Part shown: piece after piece, positions 45,195-53,354 of the stretch
Numbering within the stretch: the stretch's first letter is position 1
How the letters are laid out: each line of letters begins with the position of its first letter
Source: Candidatus Gastranaerophilales bacterium
Lineage (GTDB): Bacteria; Cyanobacteriota; Vampirovibrionia; Gastranaerophilales; Gastranaerophilaceae
NCBI GenBank assembly: GCA_944322945.1
Contig: CALUQN010000002.1
Coordinates: forward strand, 124,001-188,000
DNA length: 64,000 nt
Reading direction: 5' to 3'
Translations under genes and position numbers: made by a program
The notes under the pieces: model-generated
The model's database searches: none
The model's input: only the letters and a program-made list of their open reading frames with translations
What the model was told of the DNA's origin: nothing

Positions 45195-45943
45195 ACAAGC
45201 TCCCTCAAGGTTTGCAGCGTTTCCGGATGATTTATTACAACAATATTTGCGCCGCTTGCCAGAACTGCGCTGGCTGATGCAATTTCTATCATTATTGCAG
45301 CCTCGTTACTCTCTTTTGCCTCCTTTGTCTTTAACGATTCTTCGCAAACAAAACTGATTATCGGCATATTTAGATAGTCGTCTCCATTTAAACCTTCAAG
45401 TTTTATTTTTTCCATAATGCTGTAACCATATTCCAGCCCGTAACCAAGTCCGCCGATATCTGTATCTATTAAGATTTTTTCAGCAGGCAGCCCAATATCC
45501 ATTGACAGAATATTCAATTCTTTGCACAGATTAATGTCAATAGGGGAACGCAAAACAAGACTGTGAGCGCCTTTTATAACTTCCGGCACAATGGTTTTGT
45601 AGGTATTTTCATTTGCGGAAGCAATTATACATTCTTTTTTTAATTCTCTCATCAACGCCGGCAGCAGTAATTTGTCAATTTCATCGTTATTAACTCCGCG
45701 TATCATCAGGGGTTTGTCTATTAACGGATAAAGCTCTCTCAATACTCCGGCAGCCTGCGGGAGTTCTTCAGCACAGTCAACATTAAACCTCAAGCCCAAA
45801 ATATCACAGTCAGTATTTTGGGCAAGGTTAACCAGTTCTTTTCTGTCATTAGTTTTGTAGTAATCCCGCACTGATTGAAAACTTTTTTCCGGCTTGAAAA
45901 TATCAAGCTCCAGCGCAAGAAGTTTTTCGTTATGCTCTTTCAC
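45191..45943 (-). CDS. acsD: Corrinoid iron-sulfur protein, small subunit-like
   Basis: The 250-aa protein looks like the delta subunit of the corrinoid iron-sulfur protein, a TIM barrel: NTDCDILGLRFNVD, PLMIRGVNNDEIDKLLLPAL, ILIDTDIGGLGYGLEYGYS and MPIISFVCEESLKTKEA. At 250 aa it is shorter than the roughly 310-320 aa of acetogen AcsD. It overlaps ftsH upstream by 14 nt and the large-subunit gene by 4 nt, so all three should be translated together. The pair of subunits supports the assignment more than either alone. Confidence 0.75.
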   Translation of the reverse strand: MKEHNEKLLALELDIFKPEKSFQSVRDYYKTNDRKELVNLAQNTDCDILGLRFNVDCAEELPQAAGVLRELYPLIDKPLMIRGVNNDEIDKLLLPALMRELKKECIIASANENTYKTIVPEVIKGAHSLVLRSPIDINLCKELNILSMDIGLPAEKILIDTDIGGLGYGLEYGYSIMEKIKLEGLNGDDYLNMPIISFVCEESLKTKEAKESNEAAIMIEIASASAVLASGANIVVINHPETLQTLRELV

Positions 45944-47813
45944 TCTTTACTTTATCCATTATTGATTCAAATTCTTTTTCGTCCAGAGTTTCTTTTTCCA
46001 GAAGTTCTTTTGCCAGAGCTTCAAGCATATCGCGGTTATTCTGCAAAAGTTCTTTAGTCATTTCGTATCTGCTGTCTATGATTTTTTTGATTTCAGTATC
46101 AATTTCGTAGGCAACCTGTTCGGAGTAATCTCTCTGGTGCCCGAAATCTCTGCCCATAAAAATATGTTCCTGATTTTTGCCGTAAGTCATGTTGCCGAGT
46201 TTTTCCGACATACCCCAGGCTGTTACCATTTTTCTTGCGATATTTGTTACGTTTGTAAGGTCTTGTGAAGCGCCGGTGCTTACTTTATCAATGCCGTAGA
46301 CAATTTCTTCCGCTGCACGTCCGCCAAGCGATACTGCAATTTCTGCCAGCAGTTTTGCTTTGCTTGTGTGAACTTTTTCGTCTTTAGGTTTTGTCCAGGT
46401 AATACCCAAGGCGTATCCTCTCGGAATAATTGATACTTTGTGAAGTTCGTTTGAATCCTTCAAAAGTTTTGCCACAAGCGCGTGACCGACTTCGTGATAT
46501 GAAGTTATTTCTTTATCTTCATCTGTCATAACTTTGCTTTTCTTTTCAATACCGGCAATAACACGGTCAATGGAAGCGTCTATGTCTGCCATTTCAATCA
46601 GTGTTTTGTTGTTTCTTGCCGCAAGCAGAGCCGCTTCGTTGAGGAGGTTCTGCAAATCCGCTCCGGTAAATCCCGGTGTACGTTTTGCAAGCACTTTTAA
46701 ATCAACTTCTTCAGAGATTTTTTTATTTTTAGCGTGGACTTTTAAAATTTCTTCTCTGCCTTTTACATCAGGAGCGTTAATATAAATTTGTCTGTCAAAA
46801 CGTCCCGGACGCAAAAGTGCATTATCTAAAATATCCGGTCTGTTTGTTGCTGCGATTACAATGATGTTTGTATTTTCATCAAACCCGTCCATTTCGACAA
46901 GCAGCTGGTTAAGTGTCTGTTCACGTTCGTCGTGGCCGCCGCCCATACCGGCACCGCGCTGACGACCTACGGCGTCAATTTCATCAATAAAAATTATGCA
47001 CGGCTGATGTTTTTTTGCCTGATCAAACAAATCTCTTACACGGCTTGCACCTACACCGACAAACATTTCCACAAAGTCAGAACCGCTTATTGAGAAAAAC
47101 GGGACGCCTGCTTCTCCTGCAACAGCTTTTGCCATCAATGTTTTACCTGTGCCGGGAGGCCCGACAAGCAGTACACCTTTCGGAATTCTTGCCCCGAGTT
47201 TTATATATTTATCACCGTTTTTAAGAAAATCTACTATCTCTTCAAGTTCTTGTTTTTCTTCATCTATACCAGCAACATCTTTAAATGTTGTTTTAACTTT
47301 GCTGTCAAGAAGCATTTTTGCCTTGCTCTTGCCAAATGACATTGCCTGAGAACCGCCTGCCTGCAAACTCTTTGCCATGAATACAAGCACAAGGATGAAG
47401 AATAAAGGCAGTAAAAGCGACCCGAATATTCCTATCAGCTGTGAAGATTCTGACGGTTTTTTAACGCTTATATCAACATCTGCCGCCTCAAGTTTTTTTA
47501 CAAGTTCCGGATCATTCGGTGTCAGAACTCTGTATTGAAGCTGCGGGGTCGGTTTTTCTATTGCAAAAGGGTTAACATCAGCGGATGTTTTTTCAGCAGT
47601 CTGAGGCGCCGGCTGATTTTTGGGAATAGCGATTAAGAAATCAGGGCCCTGCTCAACTTTTTTAAACTCACCTGCTGCAAGCCGCTCCAAAAAATTGGAG
47701 TAAGAAATCTCAGAAGTACTCGTTGTCGGTCCCGACATAAATACCGATGAAACAAACACCAGTACTACAATTGCAAGAACTATGTACATACCTGCTGATT
47801 GATTTTTATTCAT
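45930..47813 (-). CDS. ftsH: ATP-dependent membrane zinc protease FtsH
   Basis: The 627-aa protein has two N-terminal membrane helices around a periplasmic segment, the AAA+ Walker [20 protein letters not shown], Walker [18 protein letters not shown], the SRH region and the zinc site HEVGH (usually HEAGH), followed by the distal acidic ligand region. It degrades misfolded and short-lived membrane and cytosolic proteins. A -10 box lies about 43 nt upstream. It shares an operon with the corrinoid subunit genes, an unusual linkage. Confidence 0.97.
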   Translation of the reverse strand: MNKNQSAGMYIVLAIVVLVFVSSVFMSGPTTSTSEISYSNFLERLAAGEFKKVEQGPDFLIAIPKNQPAPQTAEKTSADVNPFAIEKPTPQLQYRVLTPNDPELVKKLEAADVDISVKKPSESSQLIGIFGSLLLPLFFILVLVFMAKSLQAGGSQAMSFGKSKAKMLLDSKVKTTFKDVAGIDEEKQELEEIVDFLKNGDKYIKLGARIPKGVLLVGPPGTGKTLMAKAVAGEAGVPFFSISGSDFVEMFVGVGASRVRDLFDQAKKHQPCIIFIDEIDAVGRQRGAGMGGGHDEREQTLNQLLVEMDGFDENTNIIVIAATNRPDILDNALLRPGRFDRQIYINAPDVKGREEILKVHAKNKKISEEVDLKVLAKRTPGFTGADLQNLLNEAALLAARNNKTLIEMADIDASIDRVIAGIEKKSKVMTDEDKEITSYHEVGHALVAKLLKDSNELHKVSIIPRGYALGITWTKPKDEKVHTSKAKLLAEIAVSLGGRAAEEIVYGIDKVSTGASQDLTNVTNIARKMVTAWGMSEKLGNMTYGKNQEHIFMGRDFGHQRDYSEQVAYEIDTEIKKIIDSRYEMTKELLQNNRDMLEALAKELLEKETLDEKEFESIMDKVKSERA

Positions 47814-47855
47814 TTAATTTAACCCTCTCAATTTGTCTGATTTTTTATACTTTTC

Positions 47856-47861
47856 ATTATA
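47856..47861 (-). promoter_or_regulatory. -10 box for the ftsH operon
   Basis: The minus strand reads TATAAT at 47861-47856, giving a leader of about 36 nt before ATG 47813. No clear -35 box is seen. Confidence 0.4.
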
Positions 47862-47897
47862 ACTTAAAAAAAAGAATAAGTGAATAGTGAAGTGCGG

Positions 47898-48041
47898 GGA
47901 GTTATATAGCAAATTTCTCCAAAATTTTCAAAATTCCGTCATACTGATATTTGGCGAAGTATCTAAAAATAGAGCCTTCTGTCGGATGCTCACAGAATGA
48001 CGTGCTTTTTACAGTTCGTGCGGAATTTATTTTATAAGTGA
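47898..48041 (+). mobile_element. MITE-like repeat C, copy 1
   Basis: This segment of about 144 bp aligns along its length with 52481-52627: GGAGTTATATAGCAAATT at the left, then CCAAAATTTTCAAAA, GTCATACTGA, GCGAAGTATCT and GCTTTTTA. Its right end read on the minus strand (CACTTATAAAATAAATTCC) is a degenerate inverted match to the left end. It has no ORF. It fills most of the 319-bp gap between ftsH and the ExbD genes. Confidence 0.65.
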
Positions 48042-48076
48042 AAACGGGCAGGACATTTTTATCCGACCCGTTTTTT
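48041..48076 (-). terminator. Terminator after the TonB-ExbBD cassette
   Basis: AAAACGGG pairs with CCCGTTTT, with an inner GGA/TCC helix, over an AT-rich loop. T-runs flank it on both strands (the better one on plus). By position it should end the minus-strand cassette whose last stop is at 48133. Confidence 0.6.
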
Positions 48077-48132
48077 ATACAAAATTTATTTTGCCGGCAG
48101 TGTTAAAACAAATCTCCGGCGTCGCGGAATCA

Positions 48133-48522
48133 TTATATTTCTGACACGGAAATACTTGTAATGCCTGAATTTCTTGCGTTATCCATAAGCCTTACTATGG
48201 CTCCGTGGGTTGATTCGCCGTCTGTTTCTATCATCATTCCGTCAGGGTAATCCGGCGCCTGTGTCTTTAATGTTGCTTCCAATTGTTCCGGCAGAATTTC
48301 TTCGCCGTCTATGTAATATCTGTCATCTGCGGAAACATTTACCGTCAAAATTTTCGGGTCTTTTTGAATTTGTTCCGCATCAACATTTTCAGGCACTGTC
48401 AGGTTCAGTCCCTGCTGGTCTAACAACGGCGCTATTACCATCATTATGATAAGCAATACCAGAAAAATATCTGTTAACGGTGTTATATTTATTTCATTAA
48501 AAGTTTCGCGCTCACGGCTCAT
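48133..48522 (-). CDS. ExbD/TolR-family protein (second copy)
   Basis: The 129-aa protein has the ExbD layout: a short cytoplasmic start FNEINITPLTDIFLVLLIIMM, with the membrane-buried aspartate of the proton path, then a periplasmic domain. ExbD works with ExbB to harness the proton gradient and energise TonB or Tol functions. It follows the first ExbD gene by 3 nt. Two tandem ExbD copies may form a heteromeric stator. Confidence 0.92.
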   Translation of the reverse strand: MSRERETFNEINITPLTDIFLVLLIIMMVIAPLLDQQGLNLTVPENVDAEQIQKDPKILTVNVSADDRYYIDGEEILPEQLEATLKTQAPDYPDGMMIETDGESTHGAIVRLMDNARNSGITSISVSEI

Positions 48523-48525
48523 TTT

Positions 48526-48972
48526 TTATGCTCCCTGATTAGTTTCCTGCAGTTCTTTTTGCTCTTTTTTGCTCAAAGGTTCGCCTGCTACTATTAGTTT
48601 TTTGTACTCTGCATCCTGTGCTGCATTCATTACTTTCATAATTTCTGCACTTTTTACGTTCTGGTCGGCTTTTACAACCACTTCAGGTTTTTCTAAAGAT
48701 GGTTTTAAAGCAATGAGTTCATCCGCAAGGGTTTCAGAATTTATCTCTCTGCCGTTGACGTACATCAAGCCTTCTTTGGTAATTGCAACTTCGGCATTTT
48801 TCTGTTCTATTGCAACCCCGCTGTTAATTTCCGGTACGGAAATCGCGTTGTCCATTGACTGAAATGTCGGCGCAACCACCATCATTATAATCAGCAGTAC
48901 CAGAAAAATATCTGTCAGCGGTGTTATGTTTATTTCTGTAAAAAGCTTGTCTTTTTTTGTGCTCATTGCCAT
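48526..48972 (-). CDS. ExbD/TolR-family protein (first copy)
   Basis: The 148-aa protein shares LFTEINITPLTDIFLVLLIIMMVVAP with the next gene product, including the key aspartate, and has a diverged periplasmic part ending KEQKELQETNQGA. AAGGA precedes ATG 48972; ATG 48966 is also possible. It is cotranscribed after the ExbB-like gene, 19 nt away. Paralogy within the operon suggests duplication. Confidence 0.92.
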   Translation of the reverse strand: MAMSTKKDKLFTEINITPLTDIFLVLLIIMMVVAPTFQSMDNAISVPEINSGVAIEQKNAEVAITKEGLMYVNGREINSETLADELIALKPSLEKPEVVVKADQNVKSAEIMKVMNAAQDAEYKKLIVAGEPLSKKEQKELQETNQGA

Positions 48973-48991
48973 TTGCGTAAATCCTTTTTAA

Positions 48992-49639
48992 TTATAAAGA
49001 TACGTTAGATTTTGCAGTAGTAGTTGTTTTGCCTTCTGAATCCACAAAGCTCAGGAACAACAATTTGATTAATTGGAAATCATCTTCATAGCGTTTAACA
49101 ATAGATTGGAAAGAGTTGAAGAAAACAACCGCAACAATCGCAACCCCGAGACCGAAAGCAGTTGCAATCAACGCAGAACCGATACCCATTGCAACGGCAG
49201 CTGACTGATTTCCCTGGACTGCCAAATCCTGGAAGGTGTAAAGAATTCTGACAACTGTTCCGAACAACCCTAAAAACGGTGCGACACCGCCGATTGTACC
49301 GAGGATTGTCAGATGGCTTTCGAGTTTTCTTGTTGCAAGTGCTGCCGCGATATCAAATGAACGTGAAAAACCGCTTTTTTGCTCAGAAAAAATTCTGACA
49401 GCTTCTTCTGTTACTTCACCTATTACACCGCCGCATCTGACCGCCGTGTCCTGCGCGCCTTGAAGATTATTTTTGGCAAGTTCTTTTTGAAGTCTCGGGA
49501 TTAAGAGAACAACGTCTCTTTTGTTCTTTTTGTAAAAAGAAAATCTGTTGATTACTACTGCAACTACCAGAATTGAGCATATCAAAATAGGCAGTAATAC
49601 CGGCCAGTCAAGTTTGATTGAATGTAATAATAGTTCCAT
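48992..49639 (-). CDS. exbB: ExbB/TolQ-family proton channel protein
   Basis: The 215-aa protein has three membrane helices and the MotA/TolQ/ExbB signatures LTILGTIGGVAPFLGLFGTVVRIL and GIGSALIATAFGLGVAIVAVV. It forms the pentameric channel around ExbD. It sits between the TonB-like gene and two ExbD genes. Whether it serves TonB uptake, Tol function or motility-like gliding is not clear; the TonB partner suggests uptake. Confidence 0.94.
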   Translation of the reverse strand: MELLLHSIKLDWPVLLPILICSILVVAVVINRFSFYKKNKRDVVLLIPRLQKELAKNNLQGAQDTAVRCGGVIGEVTEEAVRIFSEQKSGFSRSFDIAAALATRKLESHLTILGTIGGVAPFLGLFGTVVRILYTFQDLAVQGNQSAAVAMGIGSALIATAFGLGVAIVAVVFFNSFQSIVKRYEDDFQLIKLLFLSFVDSEGKTTTTAKSNVSL

Positions 49640-49705
49640 AATTTTATCCTCTTTTTTATAATATTGTACTCTGTTTTTATTTTTTATCTGATTGTTTTTT
49701 AATTT

Positions 49706-50914
49706 TTAGTTGTAGCCTGATGCTCCAAATACGTTGTAATCAAACGTGAACTGGATATCAATATTAGGACCTTTAAATTCAGCCGGCAGCGGCTTGAACG
49801 GAGCGGTCGCCTGAACCGCATTGATTGCGGCTTTATCCGCACTAGGCAGTCCTGAAGATTTGAACACTCTGCAAGAAAGCAGTCTGCCGTCTCTTGCAAT
49901 CTGGAACAAAAGAACAACACGTTTGCTTTCGTTACCTTTTGGAGGATCCCAGTTCATTTTAATCCGGCGTTGGAGTTCTCTCATGTATGGGCCGAAATCA
50001 GGTTCTCTGATTGTATCAATCCCCGGAGCGCCGTTTGGATTGCCGGGACCCGGGTTGCCGAGAGCACCTGAGCCTCCGCCGCCGCCTTTAGCTAGTTTTG
50101 TGCCGGAAGAGCTTCCGCCGCCTGTCGGTGCCAGTGACGGTGTCGGTGCGTAAGTCGAACGCCCGCCTCCGCCTGAGGCAGATGAAGATTTTCCTGAACC
50201 GCTGATTGGGCCTGTTGCATAGGCTCCCGGTTTAGTTCCGCCTTTCGGTACCGGAACCGTAAATGCCGATGACGGTTTTGCCACGGGTTTTGGTGTTGAA
50301 GGCGGTTTTATAGAAGGTCTTGCTGTCGGCGGTGCAGGTTTTGGCGGTGCTGATTTTGCAGGGCCTTTTGATACCGGTGCTTGTGTTTGAGCCGGTTTTG
50401 GCGCAGGTTTTTGAACCGGTGCAGGTGTTGGCGTTTTGGTTACCGTCTTTTTAGGCTGCTGCTGTTTTTGTGGTGCAGGCTTTTTGGCAGCCGGTTTAGG
50501 ACTTGGTGCCGGAGATGGCTTTTGTGCCTGAGCAGGTGCCGGTGACGGCATTGAAACTTTTCTTGTCGGATCGTGGTGTCCCCCAGCTCGTGAATCTCTG
50601 TCCGAACGATACGGTGTATTCGGGTTTATAGGTTTTGCTTCCTTTTCCACAAGGACAAATTCTATGTCGTTCATCTTGGGCTTTGGTCTTTCAAATATTG
50701 CAAGATGTATGCCGAGTGCCGCCAGTATAAGGAATATCAGCCACGCTGCACCTACAACCGTCGGGTGTAATATCGTTGATATTACAAGTGATTTTTTCAA
50801 ACTGTCATCTTCATCTTTCCGCAAAACTGCCGGCGGGGTATATGATGAAGTCGTGCTCTTTTTTATCGGCTCTTCTTCTAAATAATTATCGCTGTATTTT
50901 CCTAAGATAGACAT
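49706..50914 (-). CDS. TonB/TolA-like energy transducer
   Basis: The 402-aa protein has a cytoplasmic start, one membrane helix (about 45-70), a long Pro/Ala/Lys-rich periplasmic linker (about 115-230), a Gly/Ser-rich stretch (about 235-300), and a C-terminal TonB/TolA-type domain (RELQRRIKMNWDPPKG, VLLFQIARDGRLLSCRVFKS, GLPSADKAAINAV). It carries energy from ExbB/D to the outer membrane. It heads the cassette with exbB-exbD-exbD. The linker is compositionally unlike its neighbours. A TolA role is a reasonable alternative. Confidence 0.88.
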   Translation of the reverse strand: MSILGKYSDNYLEEEPIKKSTTSSYTPPAVLRKDEDDSLKKSLVISTILHPTVVGAAWLIFLILAALGIHLAIFERPKPKMNDIEFVLVEKEAKPINPNTPYRSDRDSRAGGHHDPTRKVSMPSPAPAQAQKPSPAPSPKPAAKKPAPQKQQQPKKTVTKTPTPAPVQKPAPKPAQTQAPVSKGPAKSAPPKPAPPTARPSIKPPSTPKPVAKPSSAFTVPVPKGGTKPGAYATGPISGSGKSSSASGGGGRSTYAPTPSLAPTGGGSSSGTKLAKGGGGGSGALGNPGPGNPNGAPGIDTIREPDFGPYMRELQRRIKMNWDPPKGNESKRVVLLFQIARDGRLLSCRVFKSSGLPSADKAAINAVQATAPFKPLPAEFKGPNIDIQFTFDYNVFGASGYN

Positions 50915-50999
50915 TTTTATTTCCCGTTAATGAACAACTCTCTATTACATTTTATTTTATCTCAAAAATAAAACGATTACCCGATTGTGCGGTAATTAA

Positions 51000-51731
51000 T
51001 TAATTATATACGGCAGGGTTAACTGTAATAGGTTGGGTGAGGATAAGTTCAATTGAGGCGTTAACAGGGATTTCCACATCATCGCCTTTATCCCACAAAG
51101 ATTTAACCAGCCCGCCTCCGGCACCTACTGCAGTACCGAGAGCCGCACCTTTACCCACGCTGCCGCCTGCAAGTGCACCGAAAACTACACCTGACAATGC
51201 GCCTGCTGCTGCACCGCCTGCCAAATCTTTACCGTAATCTTTCGCTACATCCAGTTTAGTGCCGCCGATTAATACACCGCTGTTGTCTTCGGTTTTAATT
51301 ACGGCAGAAATAGGAATTTGTACTCCGTAAGGTGTCACTATCTGGGTAAATCTCAAAAGCAGTTTACCGTTCATACTGCCGTGTTTTGCTTTAGATACTT
51401 CCAATACCGTACCGACAACAGAACTTCCGACCGGGGCTATAAGGTTACCGTTGTAGTAGAAATCAGAACTCAGTGCAAGGTTTACTGTCTGTCCGAGCAC
51501 GGCACTTGCGGAATTGATAGGCGCTGTCACTACCGCAGGAACTGTCTGTCCGGCAGGTACAGTCACAACGCTTCCTTTAAGGGTGCCATTGCTGCTTGTA
51601 TATGCAGGTTTGTAGTAATTAGGCTGGTATGTCGGCTGCTGGGTTTGCGTAAAATTATAATTCGGTGCCGCTAATACCGCATTTGAACCTATTAATATTG
51701 CTGCAAGTGCTGCACTGAGTATTTTTTTCAT
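51000..51731 (-). CDS. Exported protein with glycine-zipper segment
   Basis: The 243-aa protein has a signal peptide (MKKILSAALAAILIGSNAVLA), a Gln/Tyr/Pro-rich N-terminus, a beta-rich middle with VPAGQTVPAVV and GNLIAPVGSSVVGTVLEV, and a glycine zipper (about 170-205: AGGAAAGALSGVVFGALAGG) that could insert in a membrane, then a short strand segment. Its overall plan matches the product of the next gene upstream, which lacks the zipper. Function is unknown; an envelope role is likely. AAGGAAAGG precedes the ATG. Confidence 0.75.
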   Translation of the reverse strand: MKKILSAALAAILIGSNAVLAAPNYNFTQTQQPTYQPNYYKPAYTSSNGTLKGSVVTVPAGQTVPAVVTAPINSASAVLGQTVNLALSSDFYYNGNLIAPVGSSVVGTVLEVSKAKHGSMNGKLLLRFTQIVTPYGVQIPISAVIKTEDNSGVLIGGTKLDVAKDYGKDLAGGAAAGALSGVVFGALAGGSVGKGAALGTAVGAGGGLVKSLWDKGDDVEIPVNASIELILTQPITVNPAVYN

Positions 51732-51807
51732 AAATCTCTCTACCTTTCCTTTTACACCATTTTACATGTATTATTAATAACGATTATCAGCTATAAATTG
51801 TTCATTG

Positions 51808-52431
51808 TCAATTTGTTAAGGTATGTGTAATCCACACGGGCGCTGTCAAAATGATTATTAAATCGACACCTGCGGCAACTCTTGTATGTTCTCCCATTTT
51901 TCTTGTTCTGCCCGGACGAACCTGAAGGGTTGCACCTTTTACGTTATACCAGCCCTGAAATCTTGTCTGATAGTGCGGCATTTTCACAAACTCCGCAGGC
52001 TGTGTGAGCTCCCCGCCGATTATATTATTATTTGATGTGTGCACGTATCCTTTTATCGGAACTTCAAACCCGTCTGCGTAAACCATTTTGGTTATCTTAA
52101 TTTTCATTGAAGCATTTGTGCCGACAACCGGTTCATTAATTTTTTCTATATAGCCATAGAGCTCTGTATCTTTAGGGATAATTTTTGTATCATACAAAAA
52201 CAAATCGTTAGTTGCAATAAATTTGACTTTGTAGCCTTCCGGACAATACTGGGTTGAAATTTCCTGTGCGCTGACTGCCGGAATAAAAGTTCCGGCGGGC
52301 AGTTCTATCCCGTCGTAATCACGCATTTCCAACTGCGGATTTTGGATTGTGACATCCTCATCTCCGGGCGCTGCCAGTAAATTTGTGCCGGTTAAGAGAA
52401 TTATTAATATTGCTGCCAGAATCTTTTTCAT
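51808..52431 (-). CDS. Exported protein, paralogue of its neighbour
   Basis: The 207-aa protein has a signal peptide (MKKILAAILIILLTGTNLLA) and the same order of parts as the protein at 51000: ELPAGTFIPAV, a segment like DTKIIPKDTELYGYIEKI, a KIKITKMVYADGFEVPI strand and an ending LIIILTAPV. No glycine zipper is present. The pair looks like a tandem duplication with divergence. Its ATG lies 7 nt after a TATAAT box, so its mRNA may be leaderless. Function unknown. Confidence 0.75.
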   Translation of the reverse strand: MKKILAAILIILLTGTNLLAAPGDEDVTIQNPQLEMRDYDGIELPAGTFIPAVSAQEISTQYCPEGYKVKFIATNDLFLYDTKIIPKDTELYGYIEKINEPVVGTNASMKIKITKMVYADGFEVPIKGYVHTSNNNIIGGELTQPAEFVKMPHYQTRFQGWYNVKGATLQVRPGRTRKMGEHTRVAAGVDLIIILTAPVWITHTLTN

Positions 52432-52438
52432 AGTTTCA

Positions 52439-52466
52439 ATTATAACAATTTTTTTTCATTATTCAA
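52439..52466 (-). promoter_or_regulatory. Leaderless-type promoter for the exported pair
   Basis: On the minus strand TTGAAT (52466-52461), a 16-nt spacer and TATAAT (52444-52439) preceded by TGT form an extended -10 promoter. The box ends 7 nt before ATG 52431. Confidence 0.65.
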
Positions 52467-52480
52467 GATTTAGATAAAAT

Positions 52481-52627
52481 GGACTTGTATAGCAAATCCC
52501 GCCAAAAATTTTCAAAACGGTGTCATACTGAGTGTGAGCGAAGTATCTGAATGAAAAATTCTTCGGGCGGCTGCTCTCATAATGGCGGGCTTTTTATGGT
52601 ATCTGTTGTATTTGCTTATATAAGTCC
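52481..52627 (+). mobile_element. MITE-like repeat C, copy 2
   Basis: This 147-bp element has inverted ends: GGACTTGTATAGCAAAT on the left (52481-52497) and, on the minus strand at the right, GGACTTATATAAGCAAAT (52627-52610). Its interior aligns with 47898-48041. No ORF or transposase is present, as expected for a miniature inverted-repeat element moved in trans. Confidence 0.7.
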
Positions 52628-52631
52628 AGCT

Positions 52632-52668
52632 AAAAGCAGTATTACGATATTCCCGTAATACTGCTTTT
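52632..52668 (-). terminator. Terminator after the 159-aa gene
   Basis: AAAAGCAGTATTACG (52632-52646) pairs with CGTAATACTGCTTTT (52654-52668) around a 7-nt loop. It lies 32 nt after the minus-strand stop codon at 52701. Confidence 0.85.
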
Positions 52669-52700
52669 GTTTAATTTAATTTTATCAAGTTGTTTTAGTT

Positions 52701-53180
52701 TTATTTTCTTGAATCTTTCGGCAATTGAAGTTCAAAGTTTCCGGTGTTGCCGTTTTTATCTTCAAACTGCGCAAAGAATAATCCGTATTCTGTTGCATCA
52801 GCCACAAATCCTTTGCCGTCGTAATTCGGATTTCTGGAAACTTTGTAGTTTGAGCCGTATTCCTGCAGCTTTTCAGTTACGTCAAAGCCGTATGCCGCGC
52901 CTGTTGTATCGTACATATCAATAATTTTGTATTCATTCCCGCCAAAACGGTCGCCCTCTGCTGCCGCTTCCATTGCAGCAATCTGGTATTTTGCCATTTT
53001 AATTTCGGTATCAGTGTCAAATTTTGTTTCAACGGTATTTCCTTTGAAGGTTGTTCCTTTCGGGACGTAAAATACCTTGATATTTTTCGGATTTTCCGTA
53101 TCCCTCACGCTTACCTTGACTAAATGTTCATCCCTCGCGTAAAAACTGGGTAAGTTACGCTCGATTTTGCCATCTGACAT
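52701..53180 (-). CDS. Unknown 159-aa protein
   Basis: I do not recognise this protein. It has no signal peptide or membrane helix, is rich in charged residues and Tyr/Gly, and looks beta-rich: KVFYVPKGTTFKGN, KIIDMYDTTGAAYG, FFAQFEDKNGNTGNFELQ. AAGGAGAATT provides a strong ribosome site, and a terminator follows, so it is a single-gene transcript. It lies upstream of the exported pair and divergent from cysS. Confidence 0.7.
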   Translation of the reverse strand: MSDGKIERNLPSFYARDEHLVKVSVRDTENPKNIKVFYVPKGTTFKGNTVETKFDTDTEIKMAKYQIAAMEAAAEGDRFGGNEYKIIDMYDTTGAAYGFDVTEKLQEYGSNYKVSRNPNYDGKGFVADATEYGLFFAQFEDKNGNTGNFELQLPKDSRK

Positions 53181-53354
53181 AATTCATTCTCCTTCTTGGT
53201 TGTGTGTTGCCCTCAACATTACGTATATATGTTATAAATATTTTTGAAATATAAAATTGCTGAAAAATTTTATTTCGTTACAAATTTTAATAAAGTTATG
53301 GGATAACATTATCTGATATGTTTGTAGTAAAATGAGGAAAAAGAGGGATGTCTA

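Noticed and set aside
44046-45943. Full Wood-Ljungdahl pathway
   Set aside because: Only the corrinoid protein subunits are present; none of the catalytic CODH/ACS subunits is in the window.
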